Shown here piece after piece: positions 6,517 to 7,493 of a stretch of DNA of 7,493 bases; positions within the stretch are counted from its first letter, which is position 1, and each line of letters starts with the position of its first letter. A program made the position numbers and the translations under genes. The DNA comes from Gammaproteobacteria bacterium (lineage in GTDB: Bacteria > Pseudomonadota > Gammaproteobacteria > Pseudomonadales > Azotimanducaceae). Location of the stretch: the NCBI GenBank assembly GCA_027295975.1, contig JAPUJX010000195.1:1-7493 (forward strand), read 5' to 3'. A model generated the notes under the pieces. That model saw only the letters and a program-made list of their open reading frames with translations, was not told the DNA's origin and did no database searches.

Positions 6517-7493
6517 CCGAGAGCAACCCAGACACGCCCGAGAACAACACCACCGAGGCCACCGAAGCGCTGGTGGGCAAGTTCCAGGAAACCATGACGC
6601 GCATCCGTACCGAGATCGGCAAGGTTATCGTGGGTCAGGACGAAGTGCTCGAGCAGCTTTTGATCACCGTGCTGGTGGGTGGCCACTGCCTGATAACCGG
6701 CTTGCCCGGAACGGCCAAAACCCTCATGGTGCAGTGCCTGGCTGATGCCCTTGGCCTCGACTTCAAGCGCATTCAGTTCACCCCGGATCTCATGCCTACC
6801 GACGTCACCGGCACCGACATCATCGACACCGACCCCGCCACCGGCGAGCGCACCTGGCGCTTCGTCCCGGGACCGGTTTTCACCAACGTATTGCTGGCCG
6901 ATGTGATCAACCGCACGCCACCCAAAACCCACTCCGCGTTGCTGGAAGCCATGCAGGAAGCAAGCGTGACGATCCGCGGCGCCACCCACCGGTTGCAACC
7001 GCCGTTCGTGGTTCTAGCCACCCAGAACCCCATCGAGCTCGAGGGCACTTACCCACTACCCGAAGCCCAGCTCGACCGGTTCATCTTCAACGTCGTTCTC
7101 GACTACCTGGACGCCGACGAGGAAGTAGCCGTCGTAGAACGTAACACCCTGGGGCTCGGGCTACCGAAAAGTTCCCCGTGCACCGACGCGGAGAGCCTGT
7201 TGGAAATACAACGCCTGGTCCGCCAGGTGCCGATTTCCGATGCGATGAATCGTTTTGCCGTAGAACTGGTGCGTGCCACCCGACCCCATGAAGACGCTGC
7301 CAGCAACCGCGTGCGCAGTTATGTCAGTTACGGTGCCTCGGTTCGAGCCGCGATCTTTCTCTCGCTGACCGCCCGCGCCCGGGCACTTCTCAATGGCCGC
7401 TACCACGTAACGCCGGACGACATTCGCACCCTGGCACTACCGGTGCTGCGTCATCGCCTGCAACTCAACTATCTCGCGGAATCTGACCAGGTG
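6513..7493 (+). CDS. MoxR-family AAA+ ATPase with altered Walker B (3' end outside window)
   Basis: The 327 visible residues cover nearly a whole MoxR ATPase; family members usually end a few tens of residues after the VLRHR block (311-315), so only the tail is missing. The ATG at 6513 overlaps the previous stop as ATGA. No good Shine-Dalgarno is seen, so translation probably relies on coupling. An acidic, Asn/Thr-rich N-terminus (1-20) precedes the AAA+ core. Walker A is GLPGTAKT (63-70). Sensor 1 lies in TQNPIELEGTYPLPEAQLDRF, with Asn172 and the candidate arginine finger Arg189. GASVRA (274-279) holds the sensor 2 Arg278. Family blocks PDLMPTDVTG and FVPGPVF are present. Walker B reads LLADVINR (127-134): Asp130 is kept but the catalytic Glu is Val131, codon GTG at 6903-6905. 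The protein should bind ATP but hydrolyse it poorly, if the base is real. It is cytoplasmic and the probable partner of the upstream vWA protein. Confidence 0.9.
   Translation, partial: MTESNPDTPENNTTEATEALVGKFQETMTRIRTEIGKVIVGQDEVLEQLLITVLVGGHCLITGLPGTAKTLMVQCLADALGLDFKRIQFTPDLMPTDVTGTDIIDTDPATGERTWRFVPGPVFTNVLLADVINRTPPKTHSALLEAMQEASVTIRGATHRLQPPFVVLATQNPIELEGTYPLPEAQLDRFIFNVVLDYLDADEEVAVVERNTLGLGLPKSSPCTDAESLLEIQRLVRQVPISDAMNRFAVELVRATRPHEDAASNRVRSYVSYGASVRAAIFLSLTARARALLNGRYHVTPDDIRTLALPVLRHRLQLNYLAESDQV

Noticed and set aside
6450..6998. Minus-strand open frame opposite the MoxR start
   Set aside because: It covers the Walker A region of an obvious AAA+ ATPase on the plus strand, so it is a shadow.
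1..7493. tRNA, rRNA, CRISPR array, insertion sequence or attachment site
   Set aside because: Read for cloverleaf-like sequence, regularly spaced repeats, transposase motifs and terminal repeats; none seen. Coding sequence fills nearly the whole window.

Overview
The window is one stretch of co-directional genes on the + strand, almost without gaps: four complete genes and a fifth that runs off the right edge. It resembles the MoxR / von Willebrand A (vWA) type of gene cluster found in many Gram-negative bacteria. Moderately high GC by eye, Sec-type signal peptides and envelope proteins suggest a Gram-negative host, perhaps a gammaproteobacterium, but nothing here fixes the taxonomy.

Layout: (1) 2-97, the possible C-terminal tail of an unidentified upstream gene. 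(2) 98-199, a short leader with a weak promoter candidate and a good Shine-Dalgarno. (3) 200-1030, a secreted DUF4159 protein. (4) 1044-3302, a membrane-anchored vWA protein with a degenerate glutamine-amidotransferase-like middle domain. (5) 3299-4210, an exported caspase/legumain-like (C13-like) protein whose expected catalytic Cys is Ser. (6) 4207-6516, an exported protein with TPRs on both sides of an HEXXH zinc-peptidase domain (peptidase MA-like). (7) 6513-7493, a MoxR-family AAA+ ATPase cut shortly before its stop codon. Three of the junctions are 4-base stop/start overlaps (ATGA, GTGA, ATGA) and the fourth is a 13-nt gap, so this is very probably one translationally coupled operon.

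How the genes may work together (inference): in related clusters a cytoplasmic MoxR ATPase is paired with vWA proteins that bind ligands through a metal-dependent MIDAS site, and such pairs are thought to act as chaperones or in metal insertion or complex maturation. Here the other products are predicted to be exported: a scaffold-like TPR metallopeptidase, a caspase-fold protein and DUF4159. This points to an envelope assembly or quality-control machine. DUF58 and further vWA (BatA-like) genes are expected just downstream but are not visible.

The most unusual points are two key-residue changes in the same operon. The MoxR Walker B motif reads ADVINR instead of the family's ADEINR, so the catalytic Glu is Val. 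The C13-like protein has Ser where the nucleophilic Cys should be. The vWA MIDAS and the HEXXH...E zinc site look intact. There are also perfect inverted repeats inside the coding sequence, one just after a start codon and a pair at a domain boundary next to a Pro-Pro-Pro motif.
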